NCBI GenBank assembly: GCA_029204225.1
Contig: CM055097.1
Coordinates: 39,425,106-39,489,105 of the forward strand
Direction of reading: 5' to 3'
DNA from: Diphasiastrum complanatum
Taxonomy: Eukaryota; Streptophyta; Lycopodiopsida; Lycopodiales; Lycopodiaceae
Length of the DNA stretch: 64,000 nt
In this document: positions 1 to 13,103 of the stretch, piece by piece
How positions within the stretch are numbered: position 1 is the stretch's first letter
Layout: the number at the start of each line of letters is the position of its first letter
Translations under genes and position numbers: made by a program
Notes under the pieces: generated by a model
What the model was told of the DNA's origin: nothing
Database searches by the model: none
Seen by the model: the letters and a program-made list of their open reading frames with translations, nothing else

Positions 1-233
1 ACTAGAGTGAGTAAACAAGTGCGATCAAACAACAATGAAAATGTATTCAATCACAACAGGCATTCATCTACATTGTACACAAATAAAAGCAAGCTGTTGT
101 TATATTACACTGAAGCATAATACAAAATAGCAATTACAACAAAAAGTGACGTCATAATTGGGAGGCTCAAATAATGTGTCTCATGGATGGAGCAACCCGT
201 AATCTGTGCTTGGATGATCTATTTATAGACTTC
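1..233 (-). repeat. Partial LTR of element X, truncated by the window edge
   Basis: The reverse complement matches the LTR rebuilt from 3643-3729 plus 9628-9747: shared blocks are ATCATCCAAGCACAGATTAC, CCATGAGACACATTATTTGA and GTGATTGAATRCATTTTCAT. Similarity stops at about 223-233, before the TGTTGGAAATTAA start seen in the other copy. The other LTR edge lies left of base 1. Confidence 0.7.
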
Positions 234-2047
<1,814 letters not shown>

Positions 2048-3630
2048 CATACATGAAACACTTCGCTCCGAATTAATATAGCAACTGAGGTATAGCTGTC
2101 TCTAAAATTATGATCTCTGCTATTAAATAAGAATGAAAATACTTTATTTGACAATAGCATTTTTAATGATTTGATTCTAAAGAAAGCAAGAGCACTTGAA
2201 GGATTAGCATGGCATCCTCAAAAGATAACACATCTGCAATCATCCAGGTATGATTTCTCACAACAAAATTCAAGTTGTGCATAAGCAACTTACGCTCAAA
2301 GGGAAGAGGGTGTTGGTTTTGCGTATACTTTTATCTATGGTTAGAAAGAACACCTTGGTTGCTTAAACACGTTTCTTCCTACACCCTGCCATCTACCATT
2401 TTGTAACCAATTTAACACTCTGATAATGATGACTTAAATGATGTCCATTGGAAAGGTGGTTCATTAAAACTATCTTAGACATCATGGATATACGTAAGAT
2501 AAAAGACTCTTACAAAAGGATTAGAATGGCACAAATCTGCCCTAATACCTGGTAAAAACCACGAACACCACACCGATAATATATAACTTATCCTGGACAA
2601 TATCATAAATACTATGGGTTGAATATGTAGTTTTGATAAACGCAAGTCTATTCTAAACAACACTATTCAATCATGGCTATCGTCAAATAATATCCATTCA
2701 GTTGTCATATCAGAGCATGGTGAGATACGATTGTAAAGCATGGATATGCTCAGGAGTATGGACAATAGTGTGTGACTGGTTTTCCGAAAGTTGTCACATG
2801 GATTAGAATGGCATGGATTTGCCCTAATACCAGCACACGTGCTCACACCATATATTTTAGCGAGATACAATATACACGGTGAAAACTATTCATACTTATA
2901 CACAAAACAAAATGAAACTGATATGGACCAATCCTCATAAACTAATCAGCATGGCACATGCCCTGATACAGTAATGTCAGGGCTTTTGGCCTATCGCTAA
3001 AAAACATTCTATCGTTTGGGAAGACTAGACTATAATTTAGAATGCTATTTATGTTGTTAAGTGGTATAGTTTCTTTTGGACATGGATAACAACTAACGCT
3101 CAGCTATGACACATGTCTTCCCCACTATACTAACTCATGCGATTTTGTGTTGTGGGATGGTGACAGGTATCAGTTGGACGTTTTGAAAGTGGTTATGCTT
3201 TATGGTGCTTTATAGTACTGTATTTTACTTTTTAGTTTTACTTTACCTTGTTGGATTATGAATAAAGGCTTCAAAGGGTTTAGCCTTGCTTTATCAAGAG
3301 GAACTACGTGAAATTGGTAACTCTCTCTCACAAAAAGCATAACAACAATCAACTCCAACAACAATCAAATCCAATAATTATCAAATTCAAAGAAATATGA
3401 GAAATAGAGGAGGAAGGATGAAGAGCAAGGACATTCCATATCCATTCCATAACAGGACCAACCTACTTGTATTGAAATGAAGAGATAGCTTTGGCCTCAA
3501 ATCCTATTGGCCAATTTCTACCCTAAGTATTTGAAATTCAAAAAGTGGAGGGAACCCATTAAAAAATTGGAAAGAATCAAGCTGAACCTGATGAAGATAC
3601 CAAGGCACCAACCGTGACCTTAAGGGGGAC
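2048..3630. other. Repeat-derived sequence with a dispersed GATTAGAATGGCA motif; probable inner part of element X
   Basis: GGATTAGMATGGCA occurs near 2201, 2519 and 2803, and a weaker form near 2944. The 2519 and 2803 copies continue into a shared TCTGCCCTAATACC-like stretch, so the unit is roughly 285 bp and badly decayed. The last 300 bp end in a purine tract TAAGGGGGAC at 3621 just before an LTR-like TGTTGGAAAT, which suggests a polypurine tract. No protein is recognisable. Confidence 0.4.
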
Positions 3631-3729
3631 TGTTGGAAATTAAATCATCCAAGCACAGATTACGGGTTGCTCCATCCATGAGACACATTATTTGACCATC
3701 CCAATTACGCCGTCATTTTATTTTGTATT
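3631..3729 (+). repeat. Element X 3' LTR, first piece (split by Copia-1)
   Basis: Starts TGTTGGAAATTAAATC after a purine tract. It continues without loss at 9628, on the far side of Copia-1, up to a TGATCA-type end near 9751. The minus-strand copy at 1-233 gives the uninterrupted order, so the rejoining is seen directly. Confidence 0.7.
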
Positions 3730-4279
3730 TGAAGAAACAAAATGTTTCTAATCTCAAAGCCTTGCTAGCTTTCAGCCTGCTGCCCGACGAAGATGTTCAC
3801 GAACACAAAAGTCAAGAGACGCGAAGCACGAAGGTTTCGCAAACACCTGATGAAAAGACACAAACACGAAAGATTCGCGAACGAGAATCTTTTGCGGTCC
3901 AACACGAGAGAAAGTCAGACCACGAAAACAAAACCAATGATGCGAGACAAAAAATGTTGCAAAATCTTTTCTGCCCTCATGCTCCAAAGAGTACCAGCAA
4001 AGATCATGCAAGTACCCAGAAGTATAGATATCTAATCTGATGGCATGACGTCAGCAGATACACTCTAGGTCGTGGCTAATCTGCCACTCTTGTATTTTCT
4101 TGATTAGTTGTAGATGCTTAATCACTCTAATCTTAAAGCTACAAAGAGCGACTATATACTTACTAGATGATACTTAAAATATAGAGACAATGAAGTAGTC
4201 TGATGCTAGTAAGCAATCAAGACAAAATACAAACAAGAAGCTCACTTGCATGCGAGACGAGTTCTGTGATCAGGATCCA
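3730..4279 (+). repeat. Copia-1 5' LTR (part shared with the 3' LTR)
   Basis: About 550 bp repeated at 9079-9627 with many scattered differences. Landmarks are CCTTGCTAGCTTT and TAATCACTCTAATCTTAAAG. Since the primer site is near 4706, the true 5' LTR may reach about 4705. Confidence 0.8.
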
Positions 4280-4822
4280 TAGAGATCCACAAGTCTGCTA
4301 GTAAGCGAGACATCCTGTATTTCTCTCATGCCAACGCATTGCGTGGATCTTCATGTAATGCTTGAGGAATCAGAGAAAATCAATAGATGATCTTGTAGCC
4401 ATCGTGCACATGTCAATTTATGATGTATGATCTTAAACGCAAATGTGTCTGCTATTATTTGTGTGTCTGATTCTCCCATTCATTTCAATTTTGCACATTG
4501 GTTAAATTTTTGAATGCTGCATTAATTTATGAACGTAGATCAGCAGTGTTTGACTACATTCTGGAGGACTGTAGGAGTGATTCAGCTGGTGGTGTCCAGC
4601 GATCGCATTTGAACTCCATCCGAACGACAGAGAATTGCAGTTGCTACGCTTTCGCGACAGTTTCACAATAGTTTCGTGACCGTGAAAGAAATTTTCCTTC
4701 TCTTTAGTGGTATCAGAGCCTACCTATCTTGTCATAATCTGACATAGCCAAGAAGCTATCAGATCTAGGAGGCCAAGCATTTAAACGAACAACCATCAAC
4801 AAGAGAACAGATCTCAAAAGCA

Positions 4823-5718
4823 ATGGCTTCAATCAGCAGCATGCAAAGCAAGGTCTGCACAATTCTTGATTCTTCAGGATCTAACTTTCTAGCCTGGAAA
4901 GTTAAGACATCACTCATACTCAAGGGCAAAGGACTCTTCCCCTGGGTGGATGGCATAGAAGAGATGCCTACAACATCAGGCAAGGAGCTACGCGAGTGGA
5001 GGGAGAAAAAGGACTGCCTTGCTATCATCTTCCATCGAAGATAGTCTCAGACTTGACCTGGCTACACTCTCCAAAGCTAAGGAGATGAGGGATGCATTGC
5101 TCACCAGACTTCAGACAAAATCAAGAAGTCAAATCATGATGTTGGAAGATCAGCTGACGAATCTACAGTGGGATGGGAAGGACCTCGCTTATTCCGTAAG
5201 AAAGATGAAGGATCTATTCCTATCACTACATAGCTCTAGAGTAGAGAATGCAGTGTCAGCTGAGAAGCAGCTCACATACCTATTGAGAGCCTTACCCAGA
5301 TCATTCCAGACAACGAAGACCCTGCTCGCGAAAGATCCTACCATGAACATCAAAAAGGCGATTGTCGAGATTCGAGAGGAAGTCGAGGCCAGAGAACATC
5401 TTGATCACAAAGATGGTTCTGACCAGGCCCTCTATGACAACAAAGAAAAATACAAGAAACAATTCAAGCCTAAGAGGGAGTCAAATTAGAGGCTGGATCG
5501 TGATCAGCAAGCAGAGGGGACCAACAAAAGCAACTGGAAGAGCAAAGGGAGGTCGAAGCAGCAAGGTGCAGACAAGAAGACTTGTGTGAGATGTAGAAGA
5601 GACGGGCATACAGTAGATACATGTTGGCTCAATCCCAAGATTGAGTGTTTTCACTGCCACAAGAAGGGTCATGCAACCGTTGATTGCCGCAGAGCAGAAC
5701 AGACAGGAGAACAACAAT
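4823..5718 (+). pseudogene. Copia-1 gag, frameshifted, two CCHC knuckles
   Basis: Begins MASISSMQSKVCTILDSSG; the frame shifts near 5018 and carries on to 5489 with a typical copia gag helical region (LEDQLTNLQWDGKDLAYSVR). After another break, two retroviral-type zinc knuckles follow at 5583-5690: CVRCRRDGHTVDTC and CFHCHKKGHATVDC. Two knuckles rather than one is less common in copia gag. It binds element RNA in virus-like particles (family role). Confidence 0.85.
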
Positions 5719-5787
5719 AGTTCATCCTATGTTGAGGAGCCTGAGAGCTCAAAGATGGGCGAAAAAAAAAACAAACTGAAACTGTTC

Positions 5788-7262
5788 GATCGTCTATATC
5801 TGTGAAGACGTGTGTGCAACATCAACATCTGACACACATGAGGTGATCCTAGATTTAGGAGCCACCTCACACTTCGTGACATCAAGATGTATAATGTCTG
5901 ATTTCAAAAGTGCGGATCCTTCAAGATTCATAGTTCTTGGAGATGGATCTAGACATCAAGTGAACGGTATTGGTTCACTGTGGCTCAACACCAATGGCAA
6001 AGACAGATGGCTCAAAGACGTTCTATTCATGCCTACACTACAACAAGACTTGCTTTTTGTGGCAAGAATAGTAGATGCAGGGATGCGTGTGACGTTTTCT
6101 GACGAAGCATGCAACATGGTTGATGCCAGTACCAAAACTTTGATCGCTCAAGACAGAAGGAAAGGAAACCTATATCATCTGAAGGTACGCCTACCTGCAG
6201 ATCAGGTAATCAGACTCATGATGACCAGCCAGACACTCTGTGGCATAGGAGACTCTACCACATGAACTCAATGGCACTTTACCAAGCAAGCCATCATGGA
6301 GCGATAACAGAGGTCAGCATCTCGAATGCAACCAGTTCGACCACCTATGATGCATGTTTGAAGGGAAAGATGTCACACACTCCATTTATCAAAGACTCCT
6401 ACAGAACGACTAAGATTATGGAGTTAGTGCATTCTGTCATCTGCGGACCATTCAATGTGATCTCAATAGGAGGTTCAAAGTATTATATAACCTTCATTGA
6501 TGACTATAGCAAATTTGCCAGAGTGTATTTTATTCAGAATAAATATGAAGCATTTGATAAATTCACAGAATATGTGAATTGGGCTGAGAGATGTATAGAC
6601 AACAAAGTGAAGCAAATCAGGACAGATCGAGGTGGTGAATACATCTCGAATCGCTTCATTGAATTCTGCAATGATCATGGCATCATTCACAGAAGGACTG
6701 TAGCCTATATGCCACAGCACAATGGTGTTGCTGAATGAAAGAACAGGACCATGATGGAAGTAGCCGGATGTATTATGGCCTAATCAAAGGCTCCAAGGGT
6801 ACCTGGGCTGAAGCAATAGCTACAGCCGCATACATCCAGAACAGGACAGGCAAGTCTGGTGTCCCTCACACGACACCACACGAGCTATGGTGGGGTAGAA
6901 AGCCCAACCTATCTCACGTCAGAGTCTTTGGCTGTGCAGCTTATGCACATATTTCAGATAAGCTTCGAAAGAAGCTTGATGAGAAAGCCAAGTTAAGATT
7001 TCTGGTAGGTTATGACAACAACTCGTCATACTACAAAGTTTACATGCCAAACACGAACACTATGAAAACAGTGATAGATGTCAGATTTGATGAGAGCAGG
7101 ACAATGGCCAATGACGATCCTATCAGCTATGAAGTTCTGGAGAGACAGTACTCTGACCTGTCACAAGTGACAAAGGGAACAGAGGATGAACACGAAAATG
7201 AAAATTTTCGAGTCGTCTCTCATTCGAACAACGAATGTGAAGAAGAAAGATTCGAGAGGTAG
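5788..7262 (+). pseudogene. Copia-1 protease and integrase, broken
   Basis: The protease active-site region reads VILDLGATSHFVTS; the usual copia site is D-S-G-A, so Ser is replaced by Leu, which should inactivate it. The integrase core follows: FIDDYSKFARVYF, then RTDRGGEYIS and the MPQHNGVAE block with the catalytic Glu. A stop follows directly at about 6736. A GKSGVPHTTPHELWWGRKP stretch in the next frame is the integrase C-terminal region. Confidence 0.85.
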
Positions 7263-7502
7263 CCTACTGCTACAGTTCTTGTGAACCAAGATGGTTCCGG
7301 ACTGAGCAGAGCAGACAAAGGCAAAGACATTGCTGTCCCAAGAGGATCTCCTAGAAGGTCGACAAGACCACGAAGAGCGCCAGCAAGATATGTGCCAGGT
7401 AGCTCAACTTCCACATCAGAAGAATTTTGTGGATTCAGTGGTGAACCACAGACATTCGAGAAGGCGATTGAAAGTCCATAAAAGGACAGATGGATCCAAT
7501 CT

Positions 7503-8584
7503 ATGAACGAAGAGATGGAGTCCATGAGGAAGAACCAGGTATGGACGTTGGAGCCATTACCACATAAGCGCAAGACTGTCAAATGCAAATGGGTCTTCAA
7601 GCTCAAATACGGACCAGATGAGAATGTGATAAAATACAAGGCAAGACTGGTAGCGAAGGGTTTCTCTCAGAGATACGGTATTGACTACTCTGAAACCTTC
7701 TCTTTTGTCGTCAAACATTCGTCCCTACGTTTGTTATTTGCATATGTAGCAGCTTATGACCTCAAGATCCACATTGTGGACGAGAAGACAACCTTCTTGC
7801 ATGGCGAATTAGATGAAGAGGTCTACATGGATCAACCCCTAGGATTCGTCTTGAATTCACTTCATGACTATGCATGCAGAATGCATAAAAGTATCTACGG
7901 TCTGAAACAATCAGCCCGACAATGTACCAGAAGAAAAATCAAGCCCTGAAATCATTGGGATTCAAGCCCTTGCTGGCTGATTCCAATGTATGTGTCAGAG
8001 TTACAGATGGGCAGATCATCATTGTGGCTATATACGTGGACGACACTCTAATACTTTGGAGGAGTGAACAGCTGATTGCTGAAGTGAAGACAGACATCTC
8101 GAAACATTTTGAGATTGTGAATCTGGGAGAAGCCAGGTGTTACCTAGGCTTGAAAATTGAAAGGGACTATGAGGGAGGTAAGTTGTGCCTTCATCCGTCC
8201 AGATACACCCAGAAGATCGTGGTTCTGGGAGAAGCCAAGTGCTACCTAGGCTTGCAAATTGAAAGGGACTATGAGGGAGGTAAGTTGTACTTTCATCAGT
8301 CCAGATACACCCAGAAGATCCTAGAGGAGTTTGGGATGCTGAATTGCAAAGGAGCGAATACTCCAATGCTCGCAGGGATGGTGCTGACAAGTGATGACTA
8401 TCCAAAGACTGAGGAAGAGAGAGAAAAGATGCAGCTCACACCTTATAGGATGCTGATAGGATCACTAATGTACCTTGCGGACAACACACGTCCTAATATT
8501 GCTTATGCAGTATTCAGGATGAGCCAATTCTGCACGAATCCAAGCTCGACACATTGGAAGATTACAAAACATATTTTGCAATAA
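7503..8584 (+). pseudogene. Copia-1 reverse transcriptase with an in-frame 102-bp duplication
   Basis: Recognised by WVFKLKYGPDENVIKYKARL, the SIYGLKQSARQ block and the catalytic AIYVDDTLIL. The frame is broken near 7920. A 34-codon unit (LGEARCYLGLKIERDYEGG region, 8117-8218) is repeated at 8219-8320 with about 10% differences. The duplication is not part of the family fold and would disturb the thumb region. Confidence 0.9.
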
Positions 8585-8589
8585 CTTCA

Positions 8590-9062
8590 ATTATGAGAGA
8601 TTACGGGTTGTGTTATTGTCGTGATGCAGGTTTCAGGATACTTTCCTACAACGATGCTAGCTGGGCATTTCTCAAAGACAATTGTAAAAGCGTCTCAGGA
8701 GAATGCACCATCGCATCAAGTGCAGCTCCTACGAAGCAGAGTACGTTGCAGCAGCAAAGATGGCCAACGAGGTAATCTGGCTAAGGCAGTTCCTGGACGA
8801 ATTGGGCGAAACAAAAAATGAGCCTCTGGTCTTGCAGATGGACAACACCTCTGAAATACACCTGACGAAAGATCCCGTGTTCCATTCCAGAACGAAGCAC
8901 ATTGCGATCAAGTACCACTTGATCAGGGATCTAATTGAAAAGAAGATGCTGCAGACCACCTTCCTCGGAACGAAAGACATGGTTGCTGACATCTTCACTA
9001 AAGCCCTGGACAAAGGAATTTTTGAGAGACAGAGGAGCAGTCTTGGAATCGTAAAGCTATCA
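8590..9062 (+). pseudogene. Copia-1 RNase H
   Basis: Contains the SSYEAEYVAAAKMANEVIWL block, then LVLQMDNTSEIHLTKDPVFH, then RTKHIAIKYHLIRDLI and DIFTKALDK, all typical of copia RNase H. The first part is in other frames (DYGLCYCRDAGFRILSYNDA, 8590-8650). It ends just before the polypurine tract and 3' LTR. Confidence 0.9.
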
Positions 9063-9078
9063 TGCTTTGAGAGGGAGC

Positions 9079-9627
9079 TGAAGAAACAAAACGTTTCTAA
9101 CTACAAAGCCTTGCTAGCTTTTAGCCCTCTACCACACGAAGATGTTCGTGAACATGAAAGTCAAGAGACACGAAGCACGAAAGTTTTGTGAACACCTGAC
9201 AAAAAGACACAAACATGAAAGATTCACGAACGAGAATCTTTTGCGGTCCAATACGAGAAAGTTAGACGACGAAAACGAAACCAACGACGCGACACAAAAA
9301 AATGGCGCGAAATCTTTTCTGTCCTCACGCTCCAAAGAGTACTAGCAAAGATCATGCAAGTACCCAGAAGTTCAGATATCTGATCTGATGGCATGACGTC
9401 AGTAGATACACTCTAGGTTGTGGCTAATCTACCACTCTTGTAGTTTTCTGATTAGTTGTAGATGCTTAATCACTCTAATCTTAAAGTTACAAAGAGCGAC
9501 TATATACTTACTGAATGATACTTAAAATATAGATACAGTGAAGTAGTCTGATGCTAGTAAGCAATCAAGACAAAATGCAGACAAGAAGTCCACCTGCGTG
9601 CGAGATGAGTTCTGTGATCAGGATCCA
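9079..9627 (+). repeat. Copia-1 3' LTR
   Basis: Direct repeat of 3730-4279, starting TGAAGAAAC right after a purine tract. It is followed at once by the resumed LTR of element X. Confidence 0.8.
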
Positions 9628-9751
9628 TATTGTGCTTCAGTGTAATATAGCAGCAGCTTGTTTTTATCTGCGTACAACGTAGATGAATGCCTGTTGTGAT
9701 TGAATGCATTTTCATTGTTGTTTGATCGCGCTTGTTTACTCACTCTGATCA
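9628..9751 (+). repeat. Element X 3' LTR, second piece
   Basis: Carries on from 3729 (TTGTATT... then ...TATTGTGCTTCAGTG) and matches the reverse complement of bases 1-110. The repeated TATT on both sides of Copia-1 is compatible with a short target duplication. Confidence 0.7.
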
Positions 9752-11340
9752 AAACACGGATGTCTACGACTCCTCAGTTTCTGATCAGACGATTACCAAT
9801 CATTCTTGACACTTGGTAGGTAAGTCCAACCAAACATAATATCATGAAAGAGTTCATCTACAACACCGAATAGTCTGAATAAGACTTGAGCATAAAAAGG
9901 CTTCACATGGATAGCTTCAAAAACTCTATTTCGGTGATACAAATGTAAAAAAGAGCTCCTTGAATCACTGCTAGTAGTCAACTAAAGTCGTCCTGTCGTT
10001 GAGATAGTGACTTCTCTTCTTTTTGTCCTTTTTCCAACCTGCACATCGATCAGTCCCAGTACAAACTCATCCTTTTGATAGGTAGGTCGCTCTTTGTATT
10101 GGTACTTTGTCTTTCCTTTCCTGTACACCATCTTTTCTTTCCTGTCCCTGACCTTGATGCGACTGATTTTGGATTGTTTCGATTGAAAGTGCCCATTCTT
10201 TTGATTGTGTTCTGAAAGTATTTATTTTGGAGTGTAGAGAAGCTTGGTCGTTTCAGAAGACGTTCTATCTTATGTATGTTTTCTATCATGTACTGTCAGA
10301 TGAAAAAAAGGGTAAGGTGTGCTTTTCCTAGGTCTAGTGGGTTTATATAGCCACATGAAGAAAGCATTCATTTGGTTTTGGAGGGAAGCACCAGGGAAGA
10401 ACTTTCCTAATTTGTTCATCATAAACTAGATGGCGTGGTCAAACCAGATAATAGATTAATTGTTTTTGCATTTGTCACCACATCTACACTTGAAGAAAGG
10501 TTGTTTTCAAATTCATATTCTGGCTTGATGAAGGTTCATTCTATTGAAGCCAGTTTCAACGTGTCCTCTAATTCTGGCCCATGTTTACAAGGAAGGGCAA
10601 CAAGAATGTTCAAATTTGCTCATGCGAATAACAATATCAAAGGCCACTAGAGTTTCAAGAGGGAGATTTTTATGTAAAGCAGCCGATTTGTAGACATTTA
10701 TTTATTTTTCAGTAAAATGTGACATCAAGATCCAAAGATCGATGGGCACATGAGCAAGAAAGTTGACAATACGGAGACTCCAAAGTTTATAGGCAATGAG
10801 GACGGATTTGAATTCAATGGTTCTGATGGGTACAAAGGGGATTTGACAATTTTTGGATTGGCAGAACTCATACGATAATTGATCTCCAATGTCACATATA
10901 TCTTGTGAAAACAATTCAAGTTGGGTCGACTAGAAAAACCAAGGAGTGTGGTGACAAAGGAGCATCAAGTGTGGTGGATGGAAAATCAGTAGTAGCATTA
11001 CCATTTTCATTCTCTAGGCAAACAAAAACTTTTCTAATATGCAGATTAATTTTTTTTTTTTTTTCCGTTTCTCAAATTTCTCGACATAATCATTAAGACA
11101 GCCAAAAAGATTTTCTACAAAACTCAAAGTATCATTCTTTTTAACAAACTCTAGATAGATTTTGACCCAGTCCAAAGTCTCTAAAAGATTAGTCAAATAC
11201 AAAACCTTATTATCTGGTCCAACAGAAGAACAAGTAGTCCTATCAGTGTCAGTGACAAAAGAATGCATCACTACGGTCTTTTTCATACAACAAATAAACG
11301 TCTGAATAAAGTGGTTAGAACACGATGACCTTTGTTTTGG
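9752..11340. other. Intergenic; no gene recognised
   Basis: Only short open frames (for example 9793-9981 and 10050-10289 on minus, 10435-10650 on plus) without recognisable domains. A T-run is at 11049-11064. It may be old repeat sequence; nothing more can be supported. Confidence 0.4.
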
Positions 11341-12790
11341 AACTTTCACCCAAAAAATGTAACTTTTTTCGATATTTTTTAATGGTCCTAGTTTTAGGCC
11401 AAAATCATGGTTTTTTTAAAGTTAATCTCTAAACTATATAAAAATTAAATGCCAAAAAACACATAATTTTAATAGATCATTACAAGTTTTTTTTTTAAAA
11501 ACTTCATAAAATCATCATAATAAAAAATGAAACTACATTTCAAGACAACACATAATTTTTGAGATTTCAAATCTCATAAAAATACAAAAGTGCTCAAATT
11601 ATGTCTGTATATTATTTTTTCAACGTATATTTTTTAAGGAATTTTTACTAATGTCTCTTGATTCAAAAATTGGCATATTTTAAATACTCTCGTTTCAACT
11701 GATGAAGTGGATGACTCGTCTTCTTTATCAAATTCAACTAGTATTTTTTTTATAGTACATTTTTCAAATAATTTTAATAAATGTCTCTCAATTTGAAACT
11801 TAATATATTATAAATGCTCTCTTTTTCAGATGATGAAATTGAAGACCCATCTTCTTCATCAGAATCAATAACATATATTTCTTTTAATAGGCTTCTAATA
11901 TTGACAAGAAATTTTGTAAGTCAGTCTTCTTTAATTGATGACAATTCAGAACAATAGTTGTTTGATTAATTCAATTTATTCCTTCAAAATAGATATTGTT
12001 GATTTTTGTATATGGTTAGTCATTAGCAATATAGAATTAAATATTAAAACATCCATATTTGTTAGATCTAAATCATCAATCCTTAATTAATTTTTTCACA
12101 ATCATTCTTTCTTGTTTTTCGGTTCTAATTGCAACATTTTTTATTTGTACATTTTCAAAAAATATTGGTTGACATGGTGTGCAACAAATGGACCCATAAT
12201 ATTTTTGTTTACGTATTGTTTTAAATAAATCTAAACACTTTTACAATCTAAAACATATGTTTTTTCTTATTTTCAGAAGTCAAAAAGTGCAAGAAGACTT
12301 CCAACTTGAAGTTCATTAAGATTATTACATGTTTCAACTCGTGTATTCCTAAAAAAAAATTCAAACATATAATTTTTTTTTTCAATCTACGATTTTTTAT
12401 TTGTGAATTATTAAATTGTTTTTATGATTAAATTTGTAATTATATTTTAAAATTTTTTATCTTTATTTTTACTGTAAATATTTAAATTTAAATTTTAAAA
12501 TTTTGTAGTATATTTTTAATCTATTTTAAAATTTTAAGTTTTTTAAATATATTGTTTTACTATTAATTTTGATTTTTTGATTTTCAAATTTTAAGATTTT
12601 TAAGATTTTTTGTTTTTCTTTCAAAATTTTAAAATTTGATGTTTAAATCTTATAATTTTTATAATTTTTTAATATTTTGATTTTTGAAAATTTTAAAATT
12701 TTATATTTTTTTATATTTTTTTTCACTTTAATTTTTTTTTGTTAATATTTTTATTTTTATTTTTTTTAATAGTTTAAGTTTGTAAAACTT
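11341..12790. other. Very AT-rich stretch
   Basis: Dominated by TTTTAAAATTTTA-like runs, most extreme at 12360-12780. No coding potential. It could be decayed repeat or a matrix-attachment-type sequence (inference only). Confidence 0.6.
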
Positions 12791-13103
12791 TCATGTCCGC
12801 TCTTCGGCTATGCTCAGCATAACAAAAGAGCGGACGTGGTATTCCTTTGCTATGCTGAGCATAGCAAAAGTGTTTTTGCTATGCCTAGCACAAGAATGAG
12901 CATGGGCCTTTGTCGCTTTTTTCAACAACCTTGTTGAACATAGTTACGCTTCGTCGACAAAGTTGTTGGCAAAAGCAATGAAGGCTCGTGCTCATTCCTA
13001 TGCTGAAATAGCGAAAAAAAATTTGCTATGTTCAGCATCACAAAATGAACTTCCACGTCTGTTTGTTTGCTATGCTCAACGTAGCAAGAGAGCGGACATG
13101 CAA
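12791..13103. mobile_element. Foldback/MITE-like element made of nested palindromes
   Basis: The left half (from CATGTCCGCTCTT at 12792) pairs with the right half (ending AAGAGAGCGGACATG near 13100) over about 140 bp, with a centre near the CAACAACCTTGTTG region. Within each arm are several 20-24 bp palindromes of the type TTGCTATGCTGAGCATAGCA; the one near 12850 is perfect over 23 bases. Similar single palindromes occur at 13508-13570. No target duplication was identified. Confidence 0.65.

Larger units (their letters stand above)
3730..9627 (+). mobile_element. Copia-1: decayed Ty1/copia retrotransposon inside an LTR of element X
   Basis: LTR-like direct repeats (3730-4279 and 9079-9627) start TGAAGAAACAAAA. 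A tRNA-iMet primer site TGGTATCAGAGCC is at about 4706, and the order is gag with two zinc knuckles, protease, integrase, RT, RNase H, which is the copia order. A purine run GAGAGGGAGC precedes the 3' LTR. Several frameshifts and stops (near 5018, 5492, 6736, 7260, 7479, 7920, 8583) make it non-functional. The primer site lies about 430 bp beyond the end of LTR similarity, so either the 3' LTR lost its U5 end or the leader is unusually long. Confidence 0.9.

Noticed and set aside
3723-4040. 105-codon open frame
   Set aside because: It lies within the Copia-1 5' LTR and recurs, mutated, in the 3' LTR; it is charged low-complexity sequence without a domain.
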